DNA of 64,000 nt from Kosakonia radicincitans DSM 16656 (GTDB taxonomy: Bacteria > Pseudomonadota > Gammaproteobacteria > Enterobacterales > Enterobacteriaceae): positions 62,001 to 126,000 of the forward strand of contig NZ_CP018016.1 of assembly GCF_000280495.2 (NCBI RefSeq), read 5' to 3'. Positions 8,051-17,852 of the stretch are shown in pieces. The translations under genes were made by a program, and so were the position numbers. The stretch's first letter is position 1; each line of letters starts with the position of its first letter. The notes beneath the pieces were generated by a model. It saw only the letters and a program-made list of their open reading frames with translations, was not told where the DNA came from and made no database searches.

Positions 8051-8359
8051 TCAGTTAGGCTTTGATTGCAGATAGGCGTTTTTCATGACGCTTTTCACTT
8101 CCCTGAGTTGCCTGCGGGTTTTATCCAGCTCGCTTGCCAGCCACTCTTCCTTCTCGCTGTGTTTGGTTAGCACAATGCAACCCTGCATCACCTTCACCAG
8201 CAGATGTTGCCCGGTATCAAACCCGGCATCGCGCAGCCACTTGCCGGAAAGCATAATGCACGGCGTACTGGTGTCGCCCTGATTCGGGCGATAGCGCACA
8301 ATTACACTGTGCTCGGTTCCGGTGGGCGTAAAGTCTGGGGTAGAATGCGGATCAGCCAT
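8051..8359 (-). CDS. symE: SymE-family toxin-like protein
   Basis: A 102-residue protein of the SymE family, AbrB-fold proteins of which the E. coli member is an SOS-induced toxin causing nucleoid condensation. It is repressed by the antisense RNA SymR. The family core is visible: PCIMLSGKWLRDAGFDTGQ followed by VKVMQGCIVLT, very close to the IPAITLKGQWLEAAGF and VKVMEGCIVLT stretches I recall from E. coli SymE. The C-terminal 40 residues are a charged helix. The frame extends to a TTG at 8365, but AAGGAG lies six bases before the ATG at 8359. I see no clear LexA box or antisense promoter, so a SymR partner is unproven. It lies between a dead rhuM and a ribbon-helix-helix gene. Confidence 0.78.
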   Translation of the reverse strand: MADPHSTPDFTPTGTEHSVIVRYRPNQGDTSTPCIMLSGKWLRDAGFDTGQHLLVKVMQGCIVLTKHSEKEEWLASELDKTRRQLREVKSVMKNAYLQSKPN

Positions 8360-8448
8360 TATCAACTCCTTGATAGTTGGGGATGGTTAGACGCTCCGGT
8401 TGTGTTCCTGCACTTTCGGAGCGTTGCTATGATAGGAAGGATTGCTTT

Positions 8449-8490
8449 TAGGTGGCCTCCTATAAAGTGAGAATAGTTAAATAGGTGGCC
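8449..8490. repeat. Direct repeat TAGGTGGCC x2 before the RHH gene
   Basis: The nine-base word TAGGTGGCC occurs at 8449-8457 and again at 8482-8490, the second copy ending two bases before the ATG at 8493. The second copy supplies the ribosome site. The repeat spacing, 33 bases or three helical turns, would suit two dimers of a DNA-binding protein such as the ribbon-helix-helix protein encoded next. Autoregulation is inferred. Confidence 0.35.
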
Positions 8491-8492
8491 CC

Positions 8493-8684
8493 ATGTCAAC
8501 CATATCACGCGAGAAAAAACCGAAAGGTGGCGGTCAATCACCGCAGTTCAAAATGCGTATTGATCCGGCGTTAAAGGAACAGCTTGATGCTGTGGCAGCT
8601 GAAGAAGGGGTAAGCCTCGCCAGTTGGTTAAAGGAACTAGCGAGGGAGGCTTTGCGGGAAAGGGGCATTGAACCAAAAGCTTAG
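8493..8684 (+). CDS. Ribbon-helix-helix protein, HicB-antitoxin-like
   Basis: A 63-residue basic protein. Residues 17-55 form an Arc/MetJ-type ribbon-helix-helix: a strand QFKMRIDPAL, then helices KEQLDAVAAEEG and SLASWLKELAREALRERG. The N-terminus is a lysine-rich flexible arm. Proteins of this size and pattern are usually annotated as HicB-like antitoxins or phage/island RHH proteins. No HicA-like toxin is adjacent, so either the toxin was lost or the protein acts alone as a repressor. The divergent SymE-family gene starts 133 bases upstream, and the shared spacer carries the TAGGTGGCC repeat. The next gene on the other strand ends 7 bases after its stop. Confidence 0.75.
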   Translation: MSTISREKKPKGGGQSPQFKMRIDPALKEQLDAVAAEEGVSLASWLKELAREALRERGIEPKA

Positions 8685-8691
8685 ACTGGTC

Positions 8692-9303
8692 TTAGTTTTT
8701 GTTCATCTCTTGGTTGTCGCCTTGAAAACTTTCACTTGGAGTATTAACCGGAATATTTGTTATATGCATAGGTAAAGGATTTTCACCAGAGAGAACTTTT
8801 TCAAGGCCTTTTAGAATATTTGCTTGTGTAGCTTCTTGATCGCCGTGGGCGATTGGGCTGTAGCAATCTCTTTGCAATTGTACTTTATCAAAGTCATAGT
8901 TCATGGCTTGTGAAAGCGCATATAGCAGATCAGTAAAGAGATCGTCTGATTTGGAAAACCATATATTAATATCAGGGTAATCCTGGAGCTTATTTAAATG
9001 GCTGTTATAACTTTTCCATGCATGTGTTACGGCTTGTTCCCTTTTAGTTTGATATTTAATTTTGAATAATGGAAATTTTCTTCCATAGAACTCTATATCA
9101 ATCATGTTTAAGGCCTGAACATGTTCTCTATGCAATCTTTGTGCTCTGGTCGACATTAATATTCGAAAAATAGAAAGGCGTTGGTTTTTTCTTTCCCTGA
9201 ATTGCTCTAATAATTTTTGTGTTTGCACAGCAAGTATTGGACCAATAATCACTGCGGCAGTCATAATAATATCTTTTGATTCCATTCCGAAAATTGCATT
9301 CAT
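8692..9303 (-). CDS. DUF6680-family membrane-anchored protein
   Basis: A 203-residue protein with one N-terminal membrane segment (about residues 11-27) followed by a basic RERKNQR stretch. Then comes a soluble region containing LMSTRAQRLHREHVQALNMI and DIEFYGRKF. That pattern is what I associate with the DUF6680 family, often found on islands and of unknown function. The gene is AT-rich like its neighbours. AGGAAT precedes the ATG. It is the island gene closest to selC, 96 bases from the mature 3' end of the tRNA. I infer no activity. Confidence 0.65.
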   Translation of the reverse strand: MNAIFGMESKDIIMTAAVIIGPILAVQTQKLLEQFRERKNQRLSIFRILMSTRAQRLHREHVQALNMIDIEFYGRKFPLFKIKYQTKREQAVTHAWKSYNSHLNKLQDYPDINIWFSKSDDLFTDLLYALSQAMNYDFDKVQLQRDCYSPIAHGDQEATQANILKGLEKVLSGENPLPMHITNIPVNTPSESFQGDNQEMNKN

Positions 9304-9399
9304 TGAACATTCCTAATCTATGAATTTAAAAAGGCATACTTCTCATGTTTGTATCAGTAATAATGAGGTTGGAAGTTATAGCAGAACAAAAAGACATTT

Positions 9400-9494
9400 T
9401 GGCGGAAGATCACAGGAGTCGAACCTGCCCGGGACCGCTGGCGGCCCCAACTGGATTTGAAGTCCAGCCACCTCACCGGAGATGACGATCTTCC
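9400..9494 (-). tRNA. selC: tRNA-Sec (selenocysteine, anticodon TCA)
   Basis: A 95-base gene matching enterobacterial selC almost base for base as I recall it. It has the long acceptor stem beginning GGAAGATC, the anticodon loop CTTCAAA with TCA, the large variable arm around CCGCCAGCGGTCCCG, and an encoded CCA end at 9400-9402. The tRNA inserts selenocysteine at UGA codons after charging by SerS and conversion by SelA. Its 3' end faces the AT-rich accessory block, the usual geometry of selC-borne islands. No second copy of the selC 3' end was found at the far side. Confidence 0.97.
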
Positions 9495-9783
9495 GCGCCT
9501 GCATTGCTACATGGAGGCGGGGCGCATTATAGCTACTTTCAGTCATTTACCACATACCCTCATCAGAATTTTTCTCATTGTGCTGCCGGTAAAATCCTCG
9601 GTTTAAGATAAATCCCAATCTTTTCCATCGCTTAGCCGCTTCGCTTCGGTGAAAGGGGGTGCGATCACAGAAAAGAATAAACGTAAATTGATAACAAGAA
9701 ATCGCAATACCCGGCTGAAAACCAATCGTTTACAACGTGTGAAACCGCTCTCTGTGCACTTTTCACGCGTAAAGGAAACAAAA

Positions 9784-11175
9784 ATGGACAGTCAGATTAT
9801 TTCTGTAAAAGAAAAAATTGGCTACGGGATGGGCGATGCCGCCAGCCATATCGTCTTCGATAACGTGATGCTGTACATGATGTTTTTCTATACCGATATT
9901 TTCGGTATTCCCGCCGGGTTTGCCGGCACCATGTTCCTGCTGGCGCGCGCGTTAGACGCCATTTCCGACCCGTGCATGGGGCTGCTTGCCGACCGCACGC
10001 GCAGCCGCTGGGGGAAATTCCGCCCGTGGATCATCTTCGGCGCGCTGCCGTTTGGCGTGGTCTGCGTGCTGGCCTACAGCACGCCGGATCTCAGCATGAG
10101 CGGCAAAATGATTTATGCCGCTGTAACTTATACGTTACTCACCCTGCTTTACACCGTGGTCAATATTCCCTATTGCGCGCTCGGCGGCGTTATCACTAAT
10201 GACCCGACACAGCGCATCTCGCTGCAATCCTGGCGCTTCGTGCTCGCCACCGCAGGCGGCATGCTCTCCACGGTGCTGATGATGCCGCTGGTGAAATTAA
10301 TTGGCGGCGAAGACAAAGTCGCTGGTTTCCAGGGCGGGATTGCGGTGCTCTCGGTGGTCGCCTTTATGATGCTGGCGTTCTGCTTCTTCACCACCAAAGA
10401 GCGTATCCAGGCACCGCCGAGCACCACCTCAATGCGTGAAGATCTGCGCGATATCTGGCAGAACGACCAGTGGCGCATCGTCGGCGTGCTGACCATCCTC
10501 AACATCCTCGCCGTCTGCGTGCGCGGCGGCGCGATGATGTATTACGTCACCTGGATCATGGGCGATGCCGCCATCTTTACCGCGTTCCTCACCACCTACT
10601 GTGTCGGCAACCTGATTGGCAGTGCGCTGGCGAAACCGCTGACTGACTGGAAATGCAAAGTCACCATCTTCTGGTGGACTAACGCCGCGCTCACCGTGCT
10701 GAGCATTGCCATGTTTTTCGTGCCGATCCAGGCCAGCGTCACCATGTTCATCTTTATCTTTGTCATCGGCGTGCTGCACCAGCTGGTAACGCCAATCCAG
10801 TGGGTGATGATGTCCGACACCGTCGATTACGGCGAATGGTGCAACGGTAAGCGCCTTACCGGCATCAGCTTTGCCGGTACGCTGTTTGTACTGAAACTCG
10901 GCCTTGCATTTGGCGGCGCGTTGATTGGCTGGGCGCTGGCCGGTGGCGGTTACGATGCCGCGGCTCACAGCCAGAACAGCACCACCATCAGCATCATTAT
11001 TGCCTTGTTCACGCTGGTTCCGGCGCTTTGCTACCTGCTCAGCGCCATTATCGCCAAACGCTTTTACACGCTGAAAACCCCGTTCCTGAAAGCGATCATG
11101 GCGCAACTGGCGCGTGGCGAGCACCGCGGCAAGCAGGGGTTTGGCCATGTTTCAGCCCGGGAAGAATTACTGTAA
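9784..11175 (+). CDS. yicJ: YicJ, GPH-family glycoside:cation symporter
   Basis: A 463-residue transporter of the glycoside-pentoside-hexuronide:cation symporter family, with about twelve membrane segments. KEKIGYGMGDAASHIVFDN at the N-terminus and SDTVDYGEWCNGKRLTGI near residue 350 are family hallmarks and match E. coli YicJ closely. It probably imports the alpha-xylosides hydrolysed by the YicI enzyme 10 bases downstream. The frame is open from 9649, but AAAGGA just before the ATG at 9784 and the E. coli-like N-terminus settle the start. Apart from possible half-sites, no operator is clear in the 290 bases between selC and yicJ. Confidence 0.95.
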   Translation: MDSQIISVKEKIGYGMGDAASHIVFDNVMLYMMFFYTDIFGIPAGFAGTMFLLARALDAISDPCMGLLADRTRSRWGKFRPWIIFGALPFGVVCVLAYSTPDLSMSGKMIYAAVTYTLLTLLYTVVNIPYCALGGVITNDPTQRISLQSWRFVLATAGGMLSTVLMMPLVKLIGGEDKVAGFQGGIAVLSVVAFMMLAFCFFTTKERIQAPPSTTSMREDLRDIWQNDQWRIVGVLTILNILAVCVRGGAMMYYVTWIMGDAAIFTAFLTTYCVGNLIGSALAKPLTDWKCKVTIFWWTNAALTVLSIAMFFVPIQASVTMFIFIFVIGVLHQLVTPIQWVMMSDTVDYGEWCNGKRLTGISFAGTLFVLKLGLAFGGALIGWALAGGGYDAAAHSQNSTTISIIIALFTLVPALCYLLSAIIAKRFYTLKTPFLKAIMAQLARGEHRGKQGFGHVSAREELL

Positions 11176-11185
11176 GGAGTGACAG

Positions 11186-13504
11186 ATGAAAATTAGTGAT
11201 GGCAACTGGCTTATCCAGCCGGGGTTGACGTTAATCCAGCCGGTTCAGGTATTTGAAGTTGAACCGCAGGGCAATGAGATGGTGGTCTATGCCGCACCGC
11301 GCGATGTGCGTGAGCGCACCTGGCAACTGGATACTCCTTTGTTTACGCTGCGCTTTTTCTCGCCGCAGGAGGGGATTATCGGCGTGCGCATTGAGCACTT
11401 TCAGGGGGCGCTGGATAACGGCCCGCACTTCCCGCTTAACGTTGCGCAAAACGTCCACGTGGAGATACGCAACACGGAAGCGTTTGCCGAGCTGCAAAGC
11501 GGTTCGCTTAGCGTTCGCGTGGGGAAAGGCGACAACTGGGCGATAGATTTTCTGCACGATGGCGAACGCATCACCGGCAGCCAGTTGAAAAATAACGGCT
11601 ATGTGCAGAATGGCAACAGCGGGCGCAACTACCTTTTTGAGCGGCTGGATCTCGGCGTGGGCGAAACGGTGTATGGTCTCGGCGAGCGCTTTACCGCGCT
11701 GGTGCGCAACGGCCTGGCGGTGGAAACCTGGAACCGCGATGGCGGCACCAGCACCGAGCAGTCGTACAAAAATATCCCCTTCTATCTGACCAATCATGGT
11801 TATGGCGTGCTGGTCAATCACCCGGAAGCCGTGGAATTTGAAATCGGTTCGGAGAAGGTCTCCAAAGTGCAGTTCAGCGTTGAAGGCGAATATCTGGAGT
11901 ATTTCGTTATCGACGGGCCGACGCCGCAGGCGGTACTGGATCGCTATACCCGCTTTACTGGCCGTCCGGCGCTGCCGCCCGCGTGGTCATTCGGCCTGTG
12001 GCTGACCACTTCGTTCACCACCAACTACGACGAAACGACGGTGAACAGCTTTATCGATGGCATGGCCGAACGCCAGTTGCCGCTGCATGTGTTCCATTTT
12101 GACTGCTTCTGGATGAAGGCCTTCCAGTGGTGCGATTTCGAATGGGACCCGCTGACCTTCCCGGATCCGGCCGGCATGCTGAAGCGGTTGAAAGCGCGCG
12201 GGCTGAAAATCTGTGTCTGGATCAACCCCTATATCGGGCAAAAATCGCCCGTTTTCCGCGAGCTGAAAGAGAAGGGTTACCTGCTGAAACGCCCGGATGG
12301 CTCGCTATGGCAGTGGGACAAATGGCAGCCGGGGCTGGCGATTTATGACTTTACCAACCCGGAAGCCTGCCAGTGGTACGCCGATAAGCTCAAAGGCCTG
12401 GTGGCGATGGGTGTGGATTGCTTCAAAACCGATTTCGGCGAACGCATTCCGACCGATGTGGCCTGGCATAACGGCGCGTGCCCGCAGAAGATGCACAACC
12501 ATTATGCGTACATCTACAACGAACTGGTGTGGAATGTGCTGAAAGAGACGCTTGGCGAGCAGGAAGCGGTGCTGTTTGCCCGCTCGGCTTCCGTGGGTGC
12601 GCAGCAGTTCCCGGTTCACTGGGGTGGCGACTGCTACGCCAACTACGAATCGATGGCCGAAAGCCTGCGCGGTGGGTTATCCATTGGACTTTCCGGTTTT
12701 GGCTTCTGGAGCCACGATATCGGCGGCTTCGAAAATACTGCGCCTGCGCATGTCTACAAACGCTGGTGCGCGTTCGGGCTGTTCTCCAGCCACAGCCGCC
12801 TGCATGGCAGCAAATCCTACCGCGTGCCGTGGGCGTACGATGAAGAGTCCTGCGATGTTGTACGCCACTTCACACAGTTGAAATGTCGCCTGATGCCGTA
12901 CATTTATCGCCAGGCTGCGCAGGCGCATGAATCTGGCGTGCCGATGATGCGTGCCATGGTGCTGGCCTTCCCGGAAGATCCCGCCTGCGACTATCTCGAC
13001 AGGCAGTATATGCTCGGCGATGCGCTACTGGTCGCGCCGGTGTTCAGTGAAGCGGGCGATGTGCAGTTTTATCTGCCGGAAGGACGCTGGACGCACCTGT
13101 GGCATAACGACGTCCAGATCGGCAGCCACTGGCATAAACAGCGCCACAACTTTATGAGCCTGCCGGTTTACGTACGTGACAATACGCTGCTGGCGCTGGG
13201 CAGTAACGATCAGCGGCCGGATTATGCCTGGCACGAGGACACGGCATTTCAGCTGTTTTCCCTGGATGACGGACGTGAAGCGTTGTGCGAAGTGCCGGAT
13301 GCCCGCGGCGCGGTGATCTTCAGTCTGCGGGCGAAACGTGCACATGGCGTGATTACGATACAGGCTGACGGTGCAGGGCGTAACTGGACGCTGTGCCTGC
13401 GCAATATCGCACAGATTGCCGGGGTGCAGGGCGCAACGCAGTCCGGCAGCGAGCTGGGTGTGGTGATTACGCCGCAGGGTAGTGAAGTGCGTATTACGCT
13501 CTGA
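11186..13504 (+). CDS. yicI: Alpha-xylosidase YicI (GH31)
   Basis: A 772-residue cytoplasmic glycoside hydrolase of family 31, identical in length to E. coli YicI. The nucleophile is Asp416 in KTDFGERIP and the acid/base is Asp482 in [11 protein letters not shown], both at the same numbers as in the E. coli enzyme. It releases alpha-linked xylose from isoprimeverose and related alpha-xylosides. The 10-base gap after yicJ and its AAGGAG ribosome site indicate one operon for uptake and breakdown of plant xyloglucan fragments. No sign of decay. Confidence 0.97.
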   Translation: MKISDGNWLIQPGLTLIQPVQVFEVEPQGNEMVVYAAPRDVRERTWQLDTPLFTLRFFSPQEGIIGVRIEHFQGALDNGPHFPLNVAQNVHVEIRNTEAFAELQSGSLSVRVGKGDNWAIDFLHDGERITGSQLKNNGYVQNGNSGRNYLFERLDLGVGETVYGLGERFTALVRNGLAVETWNRDGGTSTEQSYKNIPFYLTNHGYGVLVNHPEAVEFEIGSEKVSKVQFSVEGEYLEYFVIDGPTPQAVLDRYTRFTGRPALPPAWSFGLWLTTSFTTNYDETTVNSFIDGMAERQLPLHVFHFDCFWMKAFQWCDFEWDPLTFPDPAGMLKRLKARGLKICVWINPYIGQKSPVFRELKEKGYLLKRPDGSLWQWDKWQPGLAIYDFTNPEACQWYADKLKGLVAMGVDCFKTDFGERIPTDVAWHNGACPQKMHNHYAYIYNELVWNVLKETLGEQEAVLFARSASVGAQQFPVHWGGDCYANYESMAESLRGGLSIGLSGFGFWSHDIGGFENTAPAHVYKRWCAFGLFSSHSRLHGSKSYRVPWAYDEESCDVVRHFTQLKCRLMPYIYRQAAQAHESGVPMMRAMVLAFPEDPACDYLDRQYMLGDALLVAPVFSEAGDVQFYLPEGRWTHLWHNDVQIGSHWHKQRHNFMSLPVYVRDNTLLALGSNDQRPDYAWHEDTAFQLFSLDDGREALCEVPDARGAVIFSLRAKRAHGVITIQADGAGRNWTLCLRNIAQIAGVQGATQSGSELGVVITPQGSEVRITL

Positions 13505-13519
13505 TTTTGAGGGGTATTT

Positions 13520-13541
13520 CCCTCTCCTTGTCGGGAGAGGG
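13520..13541. terminator. Hairpin between yicI and lpxO
   Basis: CCCTCTCC and GGAGAGGG form an 8-base stem with a six-base loop between the convergent ends of yicI and lpxO. T runs are short on both sides, so a bidirectional terminator is likely but not textbook. Confidence 0.5.
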
Positions 13542-13546
13542 AGCAA

Positions 13547-14455
13547 TTACAGTAAACCCGGCACAATAATCGCAGCAAAGATCGCGATAATAACCAGGTA
13601 TTTCAACGCATAGTAGAGCTTGCGGCTGCGTTTTTTAAGGCGCTGGCCGCCTTCTCGCAGGGCATAAATATATTTGAAGATCCGGTTGATGGCGCCGGTA
13701 CGGTCGCCTTCGTCGTTCGGCGAACTGGCGGCAGACATCAGCGTGGCACCAACCCAATGGTTGATCGCCTGCGCCCATCGCCATTTCATTGGCCGTTCGA
13801 TGTCGCAGAACAGAATAATGCGTGTCTGGTCCGTTTTGTTTTCCGCCCAGTGAACATATGTTTCGTCAAAAATCACGGCTTCTCCGTCGCGCCAGCTGTG
13901 GCGCTGGCGATCGACTTCGATAAAACAACGATTGTCGTTCGGCGTGGCTAAGCCTAAGTGGTAACGCACGGAACCGGCATACGGGTCGCGGTGTTTACCA
14001 AGATAAGCGCCCGGAGGAAGCTCGGCAAACATCGCCGCCTTAATGGAGGGGATCTGGTTAACCAGCCGGGTAGTGACCGGGCAGAGCGCCTGCGCCGAAG
14101 GATGGGCATCGTCGTACCATTTCAGATAAAAACGCTTCCAGCCGCGTTTAAAGAAGGTGTTAAAACCGGCGTCATTATTGGTCTGCGCTGCTTTGATGTG
14201 ATCCTGCAAACGCAGCGCTTCTTCACGTATTACCTGCCAGTTATCAGTAATCTTTTGTAACTCGGGAAACGCGGCAGTATCAAAAAAAGGCTGCTTTGGC
14301 GGCAGGCGCGAAAAACCGGTCATAAACATATTGATCGGCGCCATAAACGTCGAATGATCAAACAGCTGGCGCGAAAGCTTTTGTTTCTCTATGCCGCGGG
14401 AATGCGCATAGAACACGCTGATAAGAAAAACGGCGAGAATGATAACGGCGGTCAT
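13547..14455 (-). CDS. lpxO: Lipid A hydroxylase LpxO
   Basis: A 302-residue Fe(II)/2-oxoglutarate dioxygenase of the aspartyl/asparaginyl beta-hydroxylase family. The iron ligands are His155 and Asp157 in GKHRDPYAG and His202 in TYVHWAEN, which fall at the residue numbers I recall for Salmonella LpxO. Hydrophobic segments at residues 2-17 and at the C-terminus anchor it at the inner membrane. It adds a 2-hydroxyl to the secondary myristate of lipid A, a change linked to stress survival and polymyxin resistance in Klebsiella and Salmonella. E. coli K-12 lacks it at this place. Single gene between yicI and yicH. Confidence 0.93.
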   Translation of the reverse strand: MTAVIILAVFLISVFYAHSRGIEKQKLSRQLFDHSTFMAPINMFMTGFSRLPPKQPFFDTAAFPELQKITDNWQVIREEALRLQDHIKAAQTNNDAGFNTFFKRGWKRFYLKWYDDAHPSAQALCPVTTRLVNQIPSIKAAMFAELPPGAYLGKHRDPYAGSVRYHLGLATPNDNRCFIEVDRQRHSWRDGEAVIFDETYVHWAENKTDQTRIILFCDIERPMKWRWAQAINHWVGATLMSAASSPNDEGDRTGAINRIFKYIYALREGGQRLKKRSRKLYYALKYLVIIAIFAAIIVPGLL

Positions 14456-14556
14456 CGTAACTGTCCTTCCTCAAAAATTGAGAAGAATCGTAGATCACCG
14501 TTAAAAAGCCTTCCACATTCTCACGGGGAAGGCGCAATTTTTGTTAAAGTAATGTT

Positions 14557-16293
14557 TCAGGGCTGGGCAGGGGCGGGCTGTGCGGGCGTCTCAGTTGCGG
14601 ATGGCGCCACTACGCCGCCCGATACCACGCCGCCATGCATGCTCTGTTTTACCTGCTGTTTCTGTACGTTTACCGCAGATAACTCGCCGTTAACGCTGGG
14701 CTTCAGCGGGGCATCGGCGCGTATGCTGCCGCTGGCGGTCAGTTGCAGGTTGCCATCGCCGCTTATCGGTAATGCTGGCCAGCCCCACTCCTGGAGCACA
14801 TTCAGCGGTACACCGCGTCCGTTCAGGCTGACATTGACGCTGCGATCCGGCGTTTGCGAGACCACGGCTTTCGCCTCCAGCAACCCTTTGTCGGTGAAGG
14901 CGCTCAGCTCGGTAATATTGACCATGTTGCCGTTGGCATTCAGCGCCAGCGACGGACGGCGCACGTCCACGCGGTTGAATGTTGCCGCTGCGGCATTTAG
15001 TTTTGCGCTACCGCTCCAGACGCCCCATTTTCCTTCGCGCACCAGTTGCAGATTGTCGCCATAACCATCCAGCGAGGTGAGCTGCCACGGGAACGTCGGA
15101 TCGATATCAATCACCAGGTTGCGGCTGGCGCTGAATTTCTTCAGCGTTACCGTGTTCAGCCACGGCGGCAGATCGTCCATCCACAGTTGCTTCCAGTTTT
15201 CCGGCAGTGTGTACTCCAGCCCGGCGAATGCGGCGTCGTCGAGCACCAGCGCATGGCCCGCGCGATACCAGTTACCGGAGGTGCGCACCATGCCGTTTTC
15301 CCAGCGCGAGGTGAATTGCTGTAGCGCAATTCCCTGCGGAGAAAAGTTAGCATTCAGGATCGGGTCGAACAGGTGCAGCGAGCCGTAAATAAACTCGCTG
15401 GCGTTCATCGACAGCCTGCCGTCGTCGCTCTGCCAGTCACCCTTAATCAGCGTCAAATTGCTCAGGCTCAGATCGAGGTCGGTAACCGCCCAGCCCGGCC
15501 CCTGTAAACGCGCGTCCGTCACGTCGACACGGCCAATCTGTAATGACGGCAGTGTGGTGAGCGGGTTGAAGAAATCGAGCAGGGTTTTATCGCTTTGCAG
15601 GCGAATATCGTTCAGGCGCAGATTATTCACCACCCAGCCGCCATCGGCAGTGCGTTTCGCATCGCCGGTCAGCGAGCCGCGCGCCATGTCCGCGCCGATA
15701 GTCGTCAGGGTAACAACATCTTTGTCGATGCTGCCCTGAATGAGCACGTTGCTGGCCGGAACGCCGTTTAACGTCAGCGAACCGGCGCTCATCTGAATTT
15801 GCGTTTTACTGCCCAGCACATTGCCAGCCACCGGCTGCCAGGGCGAGACGCCGCCCATCACCCGTTGCGCGCTCAGATCCCAGCCCGTGGTCGGGCTATT
15901 GAACGCCATATTATTGAGTTGCAGGCGATCGGCCTGGAAGGGAAGCGGCGCGGCAGACGGGGAGAAATTGAGCGTGCCATCCTGCAATAAAATAGTGTCG
16001 GCGTGCAGCGGATCGGTCAACTGGCGGCTGCTCAGGCCAATATCCACGGTTTTAGCGACCAGTGTCGCCGGGTTGCCTTTGCGGCCGAAATTGACGTTTT
16101 TCAGTAATACATGGGAAGGCGAGGAGAAGCGGTGATCAATCACGTCGAAGGTGAGGTGATAGTCGCTGTTGTTATTCACCCAGTTGCTGACCTGTGTCGC
16201 ACCCCAACGGGTTTGCAGCAGAAAATAAGCGGCCACTATCGCCAGTAGCAGGACGATAACGACAACTAAAAGCAGCTTTCCAAGAAATTTCAT
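14557..16293 (-). CDS. yicH: YicH, AsmA-family envelope protein
   Basis: A 578-residue protein with one N-terminal membrane helix (about residues 4-25) and a long beta-rich periplasmic part. The regions ATLVAKTVDIGLSSRQL, ASEFIYGSLHLFDPI and VDVRRPSLALNANG match E. coli YicH. AsmA-like proteins (AsmA, TamB, YhdP, YdbH, YicH) form bridge-like structures thought to carry phospholipids to the outer membrane; the exact role of YicH is less clear. The tail is rich in alanine, proline and threonine. The frame opens at 16317, but the start MKFLGKLLLV at 16293 fits homologues and has GGAAG upstream. Confidence 0.92.
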   Translation of the reverse strand: MKFLGKLLLVVVIVLLLAIVAAYFLLQTRWGATQVSNWVNNNSDYHLTFDVIDHRFSSPSHVLLKNVNFGRKGNPATLVAKTVDIGLSSRQLTDPLHADTILLQDGTLNFSPSAAPLPFQADRLQLNNMAFNSPTTGWDLSAQRVMGGVSPWQPVAGNVLGSKTQIQMSAGSLTLNGVPASNVLIQGSIDKDVVTLTTIGADMARGSLTGDAKRTADGGWVVNNLRLNDIRLQSDKTLLDFFNPLTTLPSLQIGRVDVTDARLQGPGWAVTDLDLSLSNLTLIKGDWQSDDGRLSMNASEFIYGSLHLFDPILNANFSPQGIALQQFTSRWENGMVRTSGNWYRAGHALVLDDAAFAGLEYTLPENWKQLWMDDLPPWLNTVTLKKFSASRNLVIDIDPTFPWQLTSLDGYGDNLQLVREGKWGVWSGSAKLNAAAATFNRVDVRRPSLALNANGNMVNITELSAFTDKGLLEAKAVVSQTPDRSVNVSLNGRGVPLNVLQEWGWPALPISGDGNLQLTASGSIRADAPLKPSVNGELSAVNVQKQQVKQSMHGGVVSGGVVAPSATETPAQPAPAQP

Positions 16294-16413
16294 GATCTTC
16301 CATCCCCGAAGTGTCAATCAGGCAGTTATGCACGATTTATGCGCAATGCTCAAGGGCGGAATGATGAAAGGAGATGACAGCGGCAGCCGGTAAGCCCGGC
16401 TGCCGTGGCGCGG

Positions 16414-17808
16414 TCAGTTTTTCTCTGGCGGAAAAATCAGATTCAATACAATTGCGGTGATACCGCCTGCGGCGATACCGGAGGAGAGCAGGTTTTTCAG
16501 CCAGTCAGGCGCGAATTGCAGGATCTGCGGCTGCTGGGAAACGCCAAGGCCCACGGCCAGCGACAGCGCGATAATCATAATCGCGCGACGGTTCAGTGGC
16601 TCGCGGGAGACGATACGCACGCCGGAAGCGGCAATCGTACCGAACATCACCAGCGTTGCGCCGCCGAGCACCGGCTCAGGCAGCTGCTGAACGAAAGCGC
16701 TGACCGCCGGGAACAGACCCAGCACAACCAGCATCAGCGCCACGAAGAAACCGATATAGCGGCTGGCGACGCCGGTCAACTGAATCACGCCGTTGTTCTG
16801 GCCAAAGCAGGAGTTCGGGAAAGTGTTGAACACCGCCGAAACAAACGAGTTGATGCCGTTTGCCAGCACGCCGCCTTTCAGGCGCTTCATGTACACCGGG
16901 CCGGCGACGGGCTGCTCGGAAACGTCAGAGGTGGCGGTGATGTCGCCGATGGTTTCCAGCGAGGTGATCATAAATACCAGCATCAGCGGCAGCAGCAGGT
17001 TCCAGTCGATGCTCAGGCCGTAATAGAGCGGGGTTGGTACCATAAAGGCGTTCGCTGGCGCGCTATATTCCGGCAGCATGCCCATAAACAGCGCCAGCAC
17101 ATAACCGACCGCCATGGCAATCACCAGCGAAGCAATACGCAGGTACGGGTTACGCTGACGGTTGAGCAGAATAATGATGGCCAGCACCACGCCCGCCAGC
17201 AGCAGATTTTTCGGCGCGCCGAAGGTGTGGTTGCCCATTGCGGCAAAACCGCCGCCGACGGAAGTCAGGCCAACCTGGATCAGCGACAGGCCGATAATCA
17301 TCACCACCACGCCGGAAACCAGCGGGGTAATAATGCGGCGTGCCAGCGGCAGAATGCGCGAGATAACCATTTCGGTACAGCTTGCCAGCATCAGGGTGCC
17401 GAACAGCGCAGCCATCATAGTTGGTACATCCGCACCGCCGGTTTTCAGCGCCGTGCCGCCCATAATCAGTGGCGCAACGAAGTTGAAGCTGGTGCCCTGA
17501 ATCGATAGCAGACCGGAACCCACCGGGCCCCAGGCTTTAATCTGGATGATGGAAGCGACGCCGGAGGCGAACAGCGACATGCTGATGATGTGCTGAGTGT
17601 CCTGAGCCGGTAACCCCAGCGCCTGACAGATCAGCAGCGCGGGCGTAATCACGCCAACAAACATCGCCAGCAGGTGTTGCAGTGCAGCAAACAGGGTTTG
17701 CGGCAGCGGCGGGCGGTCTTCAAGGCGATAGATCAGCTCGCTGGGTTGAGTCTGCGCAACCGGTTGCGCACTTTCGGACTCGATGGTGTTTAAGGACATC
17801 TCAGACAA
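16414..17808 (-). CDS. xanP: Xanthine:H+ symporter XanP
   Basis: A 464-residue inner-membrane permease of the nucleobase-ascorbate transporter (NAT/NCS2) family, with about 14 membrane segments. The NAT signature region is visible as [19 protein letters not shown], and the N-terminal [19 protein letters not shown] is typical. It imports xanthine. In E. coli gltS lies between xanP and recG; here recG follows directly, so gltS is absent from this spot. A near-consensus PurR box lies 45 bases upstream of the start codon, suggesting repression when purines are plentiful. Confidence 0.95.
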   Translation of the reverse strand: MSEMSLNTIESESAQPVAQTQPSELIYRLEDRPPLPQTLFAALQHLLAMFVGVITPALLICQALGLPAQDTQHIISMSLFASGVASIIQIKAWGPVGSGLLSIQGTSFNFVAPLIMGGTALKTGGADVPTMMAALFGTLMLASCTEMVISRILPLARRIITPLVSGVVVMIIGLSLIQVGLTSVGGGFAAMGNHTFGAPKNLLLAGVVLAIIILLNRQRNPYLRIASLVIAMAVGYVLALFMGMLPEYSAPANAFMVPTPLYYGLSIDWNLLLPLMLVFMITSLETIGDITATSDVSEQPVAGPVYMKRLKGGVLANGINSFVSAVFNTFPNSCFGQNNGVIQLTGVASRYIGFFVALMLVVLGLFPAVSAFVQQLPEPVLGGATLVMFGTIAASGVRIVSREPLNRRAIMIIALSLAVGLGVSQQPQILQFAPDWLKNLLSSGIAAGGITAIVLNLIFPPEKN

Positions 17809-17852
17809 TCCCCTGATGGAAAAGCGCTGATTTTATCGGACTGTTTGGTAAA

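Noticed and set aside
4202..9399. Attachment-site duplicate of the selC 3' end and an integrase gene
   Set aside because: No second copy of the selC 3' sequence and no recombinase frame is visible in the block.
16405..17508. 367-codon plus-strand frame opposite xanP
   Set aside because: Rich in His, Gln and Arg as expected for antisense of a membrane protein; xanP is unambiguous.
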